A DNA stretch of 64,000 bases from Sphagnum compactum. Lineage: Eukaryota; Bryophyta; Sphagnopsida; Sphagnales. Of the stretch, positions 35,236-46,009 are shown piece after piece. The stretch spans positions 8,184,001-8,248,000 of the forward strand of contig OZ234497.1 of assembly GCA_965153455.1 (NCBI GenBank). The letters run 5' to 3'. Positions within the stretch are counted from its first letter, which is position 1. Each line of letters begins with the position of its first letter. Position numbers and translations under genes: made by a program. The notes under the pieces were generated by a model. That model was given only the letters and a program-made list of their open reading frames with translations. It had not been told where the DNA came from and did no database searches.

Positions 35236-36028
35236 TGAGGACATCACCTTTCTTTTAGTGGGGCAAGGAGTCACATAAATGTGCCACATCAAGTTGCAAG
35301 TGAAATAAAGGCTAAAAACTTCCAAGAGATTGTATCACGAAAATAATGTATAAGTGCAAATAGGGTTGTCAAGTTGGCATGGGACAAATGGAACTTTCTT
35401 GCGTAGGCCCAAATCAAAATCGGACTTTTACTTTGGGGTTAAGAGAAACATTGGCCCCAAAAGAAGAGGCAAGCAAGGTGAGCTTGCGAGGACATGCACA
35501 AGTTTTAAGTGCATCCCAAGGGGTTGGTTGGTAGTGGCGACCAACGCGGGAAGTCATGACCCCGTTCGCGTACTTTAATCGTGTAGTTTGGGACTTGGGT
35601 TTTTGCAAAACCCAAATGTCGCTTCTCGTACCTTGATAAACATACCTTTTAGTTAAGGCTTGATTGTTGTGATCAAGGCGCAAGGTTGAAACAAGAGTCA
35701 TGTCAAGTAGCTTAGGTCAAGGTTAGACTTGATTTGAGTTCCTCATGAAGGGAAAGATGGAATAGTTTTCCTCCCAAATGAGGGCTTCATCAATTAGGCT
35801 AGTTTAGGTCTTTTTATGAAGCGTTGGAAGAGGGTTTTCCATGAGACCTTCTTAGACTTGTCAACAAAGTGTTGGAAACTTGGGGATGCCTAATTTAGCT
35901 TGAGGCAAGGTCTAGCCGCAAAAGTCGGCAAGTGATGGCCAAGGATCTAAAAAAGAAAGCAAATGCAATTGTGAAAGAAATTCTAAGTGTCAATAAAGAC
36001 ATCGACCTTTTCTTCTAGTGGGGGAGAG
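35236..36028 (+). other. Gypsy 3' untranslated region and polypurine tract
   Basis: About 790 bp between the pol stop and the 3' LTR with no coding motif. It ends with AGTGGGGGAGAG (36017-36028) directly before TGTCGC, the polypurine tract for plus-strand priming. Confidence 0.8.
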
Positions 36029-36849
36029 TGTCGCAACCCCACTTTGAAGGAGTGTGAGGATGACACTCACACTCCCGAAATGGGGACTTGGGAGTCCTCC
36101 GGGACTCCTGAAAATTCAGAGTTCAATTGCAGGGGTTAAAACACCTCCCCTTGATGTGTTCTTTATATCCTTGGAAAGGTCTTGAAGTGTAAATGTCGAA
36201 AATGGCCTTGCATGAGTCATTCGGACATTTGCAGCCCAAGTTACGGACAAAAGAAGGGCTGGAAGTCAAATTGGCAATTTGACTCCCGACCACTAAAAGT
36301 CGGGAATCAACCCGACTTCGGTGTGTGCAGGCAGAGTGCAACACACCGTTAGAATGCTCTTAAGGAGGGCTTAAAGTTTTCTTTAGACTTCATCCCGATC
36401 GGAGGTCTGAGCAAGGAGTTATGAACTCCCAAAATCCCGGGAGTCCAAACCGGGACAGTTTCGGGACTCCTCCTTGGGAGTCCCGGGAAAAAGTGTCATT
36501 CGGATGTAGGTGCTGCGGAGTAACGCAGAGAATACTATATGGGGGAAGGTGGTGGCTTCCCCCGAGTCCGGGCCGTGGTGAGTCATGTGAGTCCAGGGTC
36601 GCTCGTGGCTTGTCCTAGCACTAAAAGTGCTTCCGAATGTGAACTAACCAACTTGTTGGTTGGTTTGATGCAAGTCCGAGTAACTAAGTAAAGCTTGTCC
36701 CTCTTCCTAGTCTAATCTCGGAGCTTCAGCACGCCCCTCTACCCCTTTTAGTGCTGGAAGCTGGGAGTGTGCCCCAAGTTCCAAACAATTTCGTTGTTTG
36801 ACTTCTTTGGACCCAACTTGGGTCTAACAAGGAACTTGGGAGCGCGTCA
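36029..36849 (+). repeat. Gypsy 3' LTR
   Basis: 821 bp, starting TGTCGCAACCCC and ending GAGCGCGTCA. It contains the segment missing from the 5' LTR (about 36210-36320), including CAATTTGACTCCCGACCACT, also present in both solo LTRs, so the loss is in the 5' LTR. It has only one copy of the 46 bp GC-rich unit. Confidence 0.92.
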
Positions 36850-37056
36850 AGAGATGTCTGCATCACTATCTCCTGTGATAATCAAGTCATCAACATACAT
36901 GACTATGATTACAATCCCACAATCTATTTTTTTCACATATAGAGAAAATTCTGCATTAAATGTTTGAAATCCACTTGTGACAAGAGACCGACCTATTTTG
37001 TCTGACCAAGCTTTAGGTGCTTGCTTCAAGCTGTAGAAAGTTTTCTTCAACCTCAC
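36850..37056 (-). pseudogene. Ty1/copia reverse transcriptase, middle part
   Basis: The minus strand reads RLKKTFYSLKQAPKAWSDKI, then VMYVDDLIITGDSDADIS up to the gypsy insertion point. The YVDD catalytic motif is intact. The next residues of the domain (DLKKVLQQ...) lie at 30456 and below, on the other side of the insert. The N-terminal half of RT is missing: the frame upstream is gag (see the deletion junction near 37057). Confidence 0.92.
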
Positions 37057-38007
37057 AAATAGTTGCTCATCACCTTGATTGCTAGTTGATGCATTATTCC
37101 TTTATTTCAGCTTTCCATTTCGTGCATCATGCTCGCTTTGATAACAGTTCTTTGCCATGTGTCCAGGTTTCCCGTAGTAGTAGCAGTTTGAGTCGTTATT
37201 TAGTTGTTGACCTCGATGACTTCCACCATGACCTCCATGACTTCCACTTCCTCTGAGGTTTGTTCGTCCACCTCCATGAGGTTGACCTTCATGTTGATGA
37301 TGTCCACCATGCGAGCTTCCGTGTCGACCTTGAAATGAAGTCTTACCATCTTTACCTCTATTTCTATTAGTAGTTGAATAGAAAGCACTTTCTTGTGATC
37401 CTCCATTCGATGAAGTATCAACAATTCTCATTTCTTCATTTATAAGTAAGGTTATCAAGTCTTAAAAATTGGGAAATGTTTCTCTAACTGCAATTGAAGT
37501 ACGAAACTGGCTATAGTCTTTTCCAAGTCCATTCAAAGTCACGACCACTACATCTTCATCATCTACAGGGGCTCCTATAGATGCAAGAGCATCTGCAAGG
37601 TTACTCACCTTTATAGAATAGTCACTAATGTTCATCTTGTTTTTTTGTAGATTATGCAACTCTTGTTTGAGCTGCATTTTGCGAGCTTGTGTATTGGTGA
37701 TATACATCTTCACTAATGTATCCCAAGCTTGCTTGGGTGATTGTGCATCTTGAATATGCACAATCATGGAATCAGACACACTCACAAAAAGCCAATACAA
37801 AAGTTTCCTTGCTTTTTCATGCTAAATTTTATTGGCTTGAATTTGTTGTTGTGTGGCGTTTTCTGAAAGAGGAGGTTTTTTCTCATCACCAGTTATGAAC
37901 TCCCAATAACTTTTCCCCATCAAGAAATTCATAATCCTAAATTTCCACACTTGGAAATTGTTCTTGTCTAATTTCTCAATTGCAATTTGAGTAAGACCAT
38001 CCACCAT
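37057..38007 (-). pseudogene. Ty1/copia gag
   Basis: The minus-strand frames start at an ATG at 38007 with the typical copia gag opening (LDKNNFQVWKFRIMNFL). At 37800-37462 is the retrotran_gag region (PKQAWDTLVKMY, YSIKVSNLADALASIG). At 37458-37102 is a Gly/His/Arg-rich part with the CCHC knuckle CYYYGKPGHMAKNC. Stops separate the pieces (for example near 37822 and 37462). After the zinc knuckle the sequence runs into RT without protease or integrase, so a large internal deletion removed them. Confidence 0.9.
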
Positions 38008-38345
38008 CTCTCAAGACAACACTCAATGTCTTCTTGGGGTTTCACAAATGATTTTATTTCCTTCCTTCGATTTCTAGGATTAGAATTAGGGTTTTCCTTC
38101 CTTAGGTTTCTAGGATTAGGGTTAGGGTTAGGGTTAAGGTTGAACAAGACGGACCTTGCATATGTATGTATGTCTTGAGTATTATATGAAATTCTATACT
38201 ATACATAGGTGTTACGTATATGTACGTATCTCGTATAATATTTTTTATGGTCTTAAATACATGATTACATACCAAACTTTTGTGTGAAGGTCTTGATAAT
38301 GTATTTGCGCTTCCCAATCTTCAACCTCCTTCCTTCAAGTTCTCC
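38008..38345. other. Region upstream of copia gag with telomere-like tract
   Basis: This should hold the copia leader and 5' LTR, but no TGGTATCAGAGC-type primer site or copy of the 29232-29544 LTR is visible, so the 5' end seems lost or replaced. GGATTAGGGTTAGGGTTAGG lies at about 38112-38131. A TTTCTAGGATTAG segment occurs twice (about 38069 and 38107). Confidence 0.5.
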
Positions 38346-39600
38346 CAAGTTGTATTTGCTCCATTTCAAAAATTTGTTTTGATGTCTTCTTAATGTAAAC
38401 TTTTGTCACAACAACTTTGCAAAACTACTCCGCTCACATATGGCCTTGGATCATTCTGAAATTTTGGTAAAACATGACAAAATGTGTACTACCATCTCTC
38501 AAAATTTTAGCTCATTTAATGTCATAAAATGAGAGATCTTGCTACTTTCTTGAAATCACCTCAAATTGGGACTTGAACACAAAATGACTTACAACTCACT
38601 TTCAACAACTCCAAACTCCTTAAGATTTGGGGAGACATTAAATATATGTCTTCTATATTTGTTCAAAATTTCAGCTTTATTGATGATGATCACAAATATT
38701 ATCACTTTCAAAAGAAATTGACTTCAAAACTAAGGCTGAAACTTTAGATACTTGGATTTCTCTCAATACATATTCAAATGACATGAAATTTTTCTCACAT
38801 ATATATTTTCCTTTATGATCTATAAGATCCCAATGTATCCATAGTTTTGGATGCAACCTAATGCTAATTTATCTTTCTCTTTGCATCTACCTATCATAAA
38901 GAGACATTGTTGTGAAACAAAGAAGGTAAAACCCTCATTGCTACAAGTTGCAAAACCTTTGAATTCTAACCTTTTGGATTTGCAAATTTGCATGTTTAAG
39001 TTCACCATGAAAACATAGGCACCAAAAGCTATAGTTGAACCTTTTGATGTTAATCCAATGACCAAGTTATGGGTCATAATTAGCACCAATGCCTTATTCA
39101 TTCAACGGCTAAATGATTATCTGAAGTTGGTTGGAATTACAATTGTGTCAATGCTAGATGAATAGATTTTCTCCATGTTTGCATTCATGAAGGATAAATT
39201 GTGCAATAGGTTGAGTTCAACTATTCACATGTTTGCACAAAAGTTTTATACTCAACACATTACTAGAATTCCAGGTTTTTAAAACTTTGCATATTGACTG
39301 AAAGGTTGTTTTTGACTGAATAACATGTATGTTTTGACTAATCAATTTGATTATGATGACTAATTTAACCACATGTCAAATAACCACCTAGTCAAATTCA
39401 ACCCCAAAAGAACCATCTCGGTCAAAAGGACTATGCTTTAATCAATAGGGCCAATTATAAAAGGGTCAAATAAACAAGTTTAGTCTATTAACATATTTAA
39501 AAAGATCAACCCATTTACTTATCGACCTATACCTTCTCACCTATCCAACTACCCACATGGTTATCTACTTACATTTCAAATCGCCTTCCCATAACCATTT
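38346..39600. other. Anonymous region
   Basis: No gene recognised. The longest frame (38820-39101, minus, 93 codons) shows no motif that I recognise. Confidence 0.4.
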
Positions 39601-40680
39601 AGCCATAAGGTTTACTTGTTAGGTTTTACCAATTTTAGCCAATCATTTTAACCAAATTTAACCATTATATTTTAATATTAAATTTGGCCATTAGATTTAA
39701 TTAGTTAGATTTAGCCATTAGGTTCAACTTAAATTTAATCATTATGTTTAACCATTATACTTAGTCATTAATTAATTTTAAGCACTTAGTTTATATTAAC
39801 TAGCAGATCATTTCATCATTGTATATGTTTAACCATTAAGTTTAACCAGCAGACTTAATCATTAAATAAATTTTGGTATTAACCATTGATTTTAATCATT
39901 AAATATATTTTTCGACTAAGTTTAACTATTAAAATTAATCATCAAAAAGGTTTAGCCATTAAATGTGACCATTGAAATTTGTCATTAAATAGGTTTAACC
40001 ATTAAATTTAGTCATTGTATTTAATCATTAAATACATTTAGCCATTAAGTTTAGCCATTGGATTTAGTCATTAAATATATTTAACCATTAAGCTTAGCCA
40101 TTGGATTTAATCATTAAATAGGTTTAGTCATTAAGTTTAGCCATTACATTTAGTCATTAAATAAGTTTAGTTATTAAATTTAGTCATTGAATTTAATTGT
40201 TAAATAGGTTTAGCCATTAATATTAACCATTAGATTTATTCATTAAATATGTTTAGCCATTAAATTTAAGCATTAGATTTAGTCATTAAATATGCTTAGC
40301 CTTAAATTTAACCATTAGATTTAGTCATTAAATAGGATTAACCCTTAAGTTTAGCTATTATATTTAATCATTAAATATGTTTAGCCATTAAATTTAACCA
40401 TTAAATAGGATTAACCATTAAATTTAATCATTAAATAGGTTTAGCCATTAAATTTAACCATTAAATAGGTTTAGCCATTAAATTTGACCATTAAATTTAA
40501 TTGTTAAATATGTTTAACCATTAAGTTGAATCATTGGATTTAGTCATTAAATATGTTCAGACATTAAGTTTAGCTAATAGGTTAGCTAGTGAATTTAGTC
40601 ATTAGGTTAGCTAATGAATTTAGTCATTAAATAGGTTTAGCCATTAAATTTAGCCATTGAATTTAGCCAACTACTTTCTT
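39600..40680. repeat. AT-rich minisatellite built on TTTAGCCATTAAAT words
   Basis: Over about 1.1 kb the sequence is made of variants of TTTAGYCATTAAAT and TTTAACCATTAAATAGG, with a basic period of about 13-17 bp and a commoner double period of about 30 bp (TTTAGCCATTAAATTTAACCAT...). Copies are purest at about 40380-40500 and decay towards both ends. No reading frame or other feature is visible within it. Confidence 0.85.
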
Positions 40681-42365
40681 ATAATTTTGTAACATGTGCA
40701 ACAAAAATCTTGACAATATTTGACATGTTTTGATGGTGTAATCCATTGGTAAGGACTTGGTTTGTTATGGTGAAGGTGAGAGGTTGAATTCCTAACACTT
40801 GCAACCTATGTGTATGTCTAGAGGCTAGGGTGATTAAATAGATTAAATTGGTTAGGTTAGTCTAAACTAGGGTAGGCTAGGTCATCACCTACCTACCTAC
40901 ATATTTAATTTATTTTAACCCATTGATTTATGATTTGACCAATCAAATGATGACATGTGGGGTGTTGAAATGACTTTACAAACATCACATTTTATCATTA
41001 GTCAAAAATTTTAATCAAAAGCACCATTTTGGGGTTGGTTAGAAAAAAATCATTCTAATCGTACTGAACTTCTTAAAATCAACTTGTTCTAGAAAACCAA
41101 AGTGATTTGTTGACCCCCTGTCACATTAGGGTATTTTTTGGTTTGAAAATCCAATTTGGAAAACATGAAATTCTAGTATTGACATAACTTCTCTTATCAA
41201 AAGACTATTTGATAACTTGGAAAGATTAGAAAGTTTGAATTGGGGCTACCACTTAGCAAGTTTTCTTATTGTCACACAAGATTCAAATGTTCATGTTTTC
41301 ACAATCTTGACAAGTTTGGTGACTATGCTTGGTTTCTTATAAGGTTATGAGGTTTACTAACATTTGGGTGTGGTGGGTGGGACTTTGAATTGCATTTGGA
41401 AAAGTCTAATATCAAACTAGGGTTCAACTCCCTCTCAAAGTGTGTTTGTGTTTAGTTTTCAGGTTTGAAGTTTTGCACCAATATAACTTTCTGTCTTTAT
41501 TTCTCCTTCCTTTTTCAGTAAGGGAGCCACATTCTGCAGTGGTTTTTTGGTTTGTGCTAGGTAGACTTACTTTTAAAAATTAGTGAGTGCCACTTTAACT
41601 TATTTCTAAAAACACATGAATAGCCACTTTGGGCTATTTTGAAATATCCACGTTTGCCAAAAGTTGAATCAACAAATGAGCAAGAAACCACCTAACCCTT
41701 TGTCAAAATCATAGAAGATGCCAGTTAGGCATATTAAAGGGCAGTCCTATTGCCACTCACACAAGTTTTATTTTTCATAAAAAAAAACCGTGCTCTGAGT
41801 TAAGTCTTCAAACTTCTTCAGGCCCCTAAATTGTCTAGAAAGTTGGATATGACCGTCACCACCTGCAAGTGCATCTTTGGTAATCAGCATTGTTGCAAAT
41901 TTCTAAAGCCTCCAAACTCCCGGGGACATCCCACCAGAGATAAGGCCTGGCAACCCTGCACAAAACAGGATTACAGTAAAAGATGATGTTGCTTTTAGGG
42001 TTGTGTTGACCAAATTTTTAACTCTAGGTGGATGAATTCTCAAAACAAAATGCTGGAGGAGGAGGATGGTGCATAGGAAGTTGTCAGTTAATTTCTCTGG
42101 CTAATTGAGGGTCACTTTAGATGAGGGTCCAAGGTCCAGAGTCCAATGAAATAGAGCAATCCTATTGGTTGAGAGCCATAAATTGGATCCACAAACTTTA
42201 AGAGCAGGGTCCAAGACCAAAAAGTGACAAATTGAGTCTAAACCTACGTGGCACCATTTTGGAGGAAAATCAATGGGTTCGAACCGAAATAAAGAGCTCA
42301 TGATTTGGAGAACCAAGGCAACATCAATTTTCACCCCTTGTAAAACCTGCATGTGGAGGCATGCC
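40681..42365. other. Anonymous region
   Basis: No gene is supported. The minus frame 42101-42352 (83 codons) has no recognisable domain. A CTACCTACCTAC tract lies near 40890. Confidence 0.4.
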
Positions 42366-42439
42366 TTACTGAGATAAGGGCATGCAAGGCAGGAACTGAA
42401 GATTTGTGGTCAGTGCCTTGCATGCCCTTATCTCAGTAA
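42366..42439. repeat. Perfect 26 bp inverted repeat (hairpin)
   Basis: Arms 42366-42391 and 42414-42439 are perfectly complementary, separated by a 22 nt loop. The arm includes ACTGAGATAAGGGCATGCAA. Neither flank extends the pairing by more than a base or two. It could be a small foldback transposon, a fresh inverted duplication or a small-RNA precursor; nothing decides between these. Confidence 0.9.
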
Positions 42440-43870
42440 TGCCTTGGCCTTGGCCTTTCCCAATGACAAACAGTTGAGAGTAGTATTATCTGTACTCCAG
42501 TGATTCATGAGCACAGCTCAAGATTGCTGACTTGATCTTATATACAGTCAAATTGGATTGCCAAAAATCCTGATGGATATCACAAACTTTCAACAAACAA
42601 AGCATGTGCAGATCAACTATACAACAAGTGCCAATCAAGGTTAAGTACCATAGTACCTTGGCAGCTTTCACACTAAATTATATTGTTTGTTGAAATGTTG
42701 AAAATTTCAAAAAGTACTTTTTCTTCAAAGGGGTAAATTTCATGAAAGAAAAGAAATAAAGTTTCAAATATTCACAAATATTCAAAATGAATTAATTATT
42801 GGACAAACATGTCTTGAAGTTGCCCTTGTACTATGGTAATCCAATGATTTATCAAGTACCAGAGTCCGCATTTGGTACATAGAAGCAAAGCTCTCAAGAG
42901 ACAGACAAACATGTTATTGATTATTACTGTAGAGTTTCCACACAGTGCTGTATATCTCTTCTACCAGGTGGAAGTGCAGTCGTCAGTGGGAAGTACCAAA
43001 GTTCAAAGGGAACACCCTCTTTGTTCACCACTGATTATATCTGGAACTAAAAATTCACTCAAAATTTACTATTGTCTTGGGCTAAATTTTATCAAATCAC
43101 AAAGTCACAAAACTCATAAAATACTAATTAATTGTATTTTGAAATTGTCAAAAAAATTGAAAAATATGTGCCTGTCATGCCAAAAATCTGAATGAAGCTC
43201 TCAAGTACAATAGCTTCATTATTTTGTGTAGTATTGAATTGCAAAATCCTTCATTTGCTAGTAGTTTAGCTAGGGGGCCAGGGTGAACCAGCATCCACAC
43301 TGGTACCTTCAGAGTGAGGCCTTTTAATGGCTACAATGTAACCTACAAAATGTTAAATCTAGACTCAGAGGCCTTGATTTAGTCTTTGGATGGGATCCTA
43401 CTCTTAAGGAAGGTAGTTTGGGGTGCACTTTTGATATTATTGGAAAGCCCTCAATGAGTACAGGTGCACCAAGATGGTTTTGTAATTGTTCAAACTTATG
43501 ATCTGGGTGTTATTGAATTTCGAGTAATTTTTCATGAGAAATTCTATAAAATTCAAAAAGTCAGTTTTCTAATGAAATTAAAATTTACACAACCATATGT
43601 ATTTTGTCAAACTAAGTTACTTACAACAATGCATACCATGCTAGTATTTACAATGTTTAAAGGCAACTCACAAAATTTGAAGTCTATGCACGGCTAGAGT
43701 GAACCAGCCGCCACCAATGCACCAGTTGGCCATTCTATCCACTGGGTGGGCTACGTTTTTTCATTCGGCACTAGATGGGGTTCATCACAGTCCATTTCTT
43801 TTTGCTATTGACCACTGTACTTTTTCTTTTTTTTTGGGTTCTTGGTCGTTTTTCCCTTGGACCTGACCTC
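42440..43870. other. Anonymous region with a dispersed GTGAACCAGC motif
   Basis: No gene recognised; frames 42872-43195 and 43464-43697 (plus) lack motifs. GGGTGAACCAGC (about 43281) and AGTGAACCAGCCGCCACC (about 43697), each followed by CACTGGT or CACCAGTTGG, belong to a dispersed repeat that recurs at 52960 (inverted) and 54170. Confidence 0.45.
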
Positions 43871-44375
43871 ACACATAGCTACCCTACTCACCTTCCTACC
43901 CTCATAAGTACTGCACCAACTTTGGTACCTTATTTATTATCCCCTATTGACATAGCTACCCTAATAACTAGTTATCCTATTGACCTAGCTACTATACTAA
44001 CTACCTACCCTACTAACCTAGCTACCCTACATACACAATCGCCCTATTGACATAAGTACTTTACAAACCTAATCACCTTGATAAGGTAATTTGTTTCTCA
44101 TGTACTAACTTGCCTATCTACCTAACTACCTTGCTAATGTAATTTTCTTCCTACCTACTAATTTGCTTACCTACATGCCTACCTACCCTAGTAACCTATC
44201 TACCTTGCTCTTTGAACTTCCTTTCTATTTATTGACGTGCATGCTAACCCAACTACCTACCTATATACCTACTTACCTACCTATGCACCCACCTTCCTAC
44301 CTATCCATTATGGTTACCTACCTATCTAAGTGTTTTACATAGCCAAACACCTAATTAACTACCTATTCATTTTTT
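43870..44375. repeat. Degenerate CTACCTACC tract
   Basis: About 500 bp dominated by TACC/CTAC words, with a part near 43950-44045 made of about 33 bp units (CCTATTGACATAGCTACCCTA). The open frame across it only reflects the repeat. Similar shorter tracts occur at about 250-430, 3180-3360, 40860-40900 and 50390-50590. Confidence 0.75.
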
Positions 44376-44700
44376 CCAACCCCAACCCCCCCCACTCCTA
44401 CCTATCATTTATTAAAGTTCGCCCAAGTTCATGGATGATGAACATAGGTCCCCATATGTAGGTATTATAAACAATTTATAGTGGAAACAATGCCATAATT
44501 GCAGCCATTTTGGTTTAGTTAATGCATATTTTACTAAATTTTGTTTACTAAATTTAGTATGGAATGGATATTACAATACATCTTTTCATGTAATTATTAT
44601 AAACATGTACTATTGGATTATGGTTTAAATTTAGGGTTGGGACACATAAATTAATTAGTAAGTTTTCACAAATGTATAGTAATTAACCTAAACAAGGCTA

Positions 44701-44817
44701 AATTTAGGGGGAAATTTTTAAGGTTTACACATATGTGAAGTAATACAATTTCATTTTATATCTTCTTCAAAAAGAGTGGAAAAATTTAAGTTGGAGAGAT
44801 TACACAAAGGTAAGAGA
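44701..44817 (+). repeat. Direct repeat flanking the MULE-like element, left copy
   Basis: Starts GGGGGAAATTTTTAAGG and contains ACAATTTCATTTTATATCTT and GTTGGAGAGAT. It is closely similar, in the same orientation, to 49837-49952. Confidence 0.85.
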
Positions 44818-45480
44818 CATATCTTCTCTTTTGGTTTTGTATGAAATTTATTTGATTGTTTTTTAAGACTAAGGTATTTTCTTTTAGTCAATGAATATGT
44901 ATATTTTAAAAGCTTAAAAATTTGGTTTCTACAGTTTTCCTATGTTTTTTTTTTTTTTTTTTGTTTTGCATTATATAATTTGTATAATTTGTATAATTTT
45001 TTGGGTTTACTGCATATATCACTAGGACTTTTTTTGTTAGGGTTTCTATAGTTAGGTTTGTAATAAGGCTTATAGCAAAATATCAGGTTATGCTTTATGA
45101 TTTAGTGTATAAGAATTTGGTTCATATATTTCAGGGCTTAAAATTCATATTCTAAATTTTGCTCATTGTATTGGTTTTTGATCTTATCACTTGTTTATAT
45201 TTATGCCATAATTATAAATCTCCTTTGTTTCCATATGTTCCATAGTTGTTAGAGTTCAATATTTTCTAACCCACTTTTGTATGAATTAAGATATTTTAAG
45301 GTTGCGTTTCAATTGGGATTACAAATTTTGGTGGAACGTTGTCATATTTTATTCCTAAAGGTATGCATGTCTCTTGTTACTTCTTTTGTTTTGTGTTTAT
45401 ATTTTCACAATTCAACCTCTTTTCATTTCCTAGCTATTGAATATAGAATGGGCATCAAGTTTCATTAAATATCCAACCAT
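44818..45480. other. AT-rich interval inside the putative MULE
   Basis: No gene seen. Contains a long T run at about 44946-44963 and a TATAATTTG short repeat just after it. Confidence 0.4.
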
Positions 45481-45499
45481 AATAAAGGTTTTATACCTT

Positions 45500-45920
45500 T
45501 ACTCGGGTATTTCATATTCAATATTTCTTTGTAGTTTGATTTTTTCATACCCATATGCGAATAATGCATTTATTCCCCACAACCAACATGGGTTTTATGG
45601 AATAAAGCAGGTATTGCATTTTGCACCTCTCAAACAGTGTGCATTAATGATCATTATGTGGGTATTACTACATGGGGTTTTCAGATATTATGGGTTTAAG
45701 GTACAATCCAAGTATTGCATATGTGAATAATGTCAATGATGGAAGGTTTAATAGTTCCATGTGGGTATTGCCAAAATTTGTTTTAGTATATGGGTTCATA
45801 ATGCAAGTATTGTACGTGATGTACACTAGAATTGTAGGTATTTTATATCATGATGTGGGTATTGTGATGGGAATTCCAAGTCACAACATCAATTTTAAGG
45901 GAGCCACGTAGGTATTGCAT
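45500..45920 (+). repeat. Left subterminal array of GGGTATTGCAT motifs
   Basis: Words of the type CATGTGGGTATTGCAT occur about every 35-60 bp (for example about 45607, 45657, 45711, 45758, 45805, 45857 and 45909). The same motif in reverse complement (ATGCAATACCCACATG) fills 48906-49335 on the other side of the transposase remnant. Opposed subterminal motif arrays are typical of transposase binding zones at the ends of DNA transposons. Confidence 0.6.
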
Positions 45921-46009
45921 TTTGGGTTTTTGTTCAATGATGAATGTTTATATAATTATAACTTTTCTTGGTGCAGGAATTTGTCCTACTTCCTTCAATC
46001 ATGTGAAGG

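Larger units (their letters stand above)
30457..36849 (+). mobile_element. Ty3/gypsy chromovirus-type LTR retrotransposon, complete ends, defective
   Basis: The element has two LTRs (30457-31228 and 36029-36849), a primer site at 31231, gag-pol between, and a polypurine tract just before the 3' LTR. The 5 bp target duplication AGAGA (30452-30456 and 36850-36854) is exact. Order of domains: gag, zinc knuckle, protease, RT, (RNase H missing), integrase, chromodomain. It lies inside a minus-strand copia element. It cannot move on its own: there are at least five in-frame stops, no RNase H, a frameshift before the C-terminal part, and two altered integrase catalytic positions. The two LTRs also differ by sizeable indels. 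Confidence 0.95.

Noticed and set aside
38104-38140. Reading the TTAGGG tract as a chromosome end
   Set aside because: Only about three repeats, flanked by ordinary sequence on both sides; at best an interstitial repair scar.
41900-41960. Leucine-rich-repeat-like words (GGMSPG-like after a hydrophobic stretch) on the minus strand
   Set aside because: Only one weak unit without neighbours in frame; chance is the simpler reading.
43775-44050. 91-codon frame with a hydrophobic start resembling a signal peptide and an 11-residue repeat
   Set aside because: The repeat part is the CTACCTA low-complexity tract read in frame; the hydrophobic part is a T-rich run. No start context or homologous motif.
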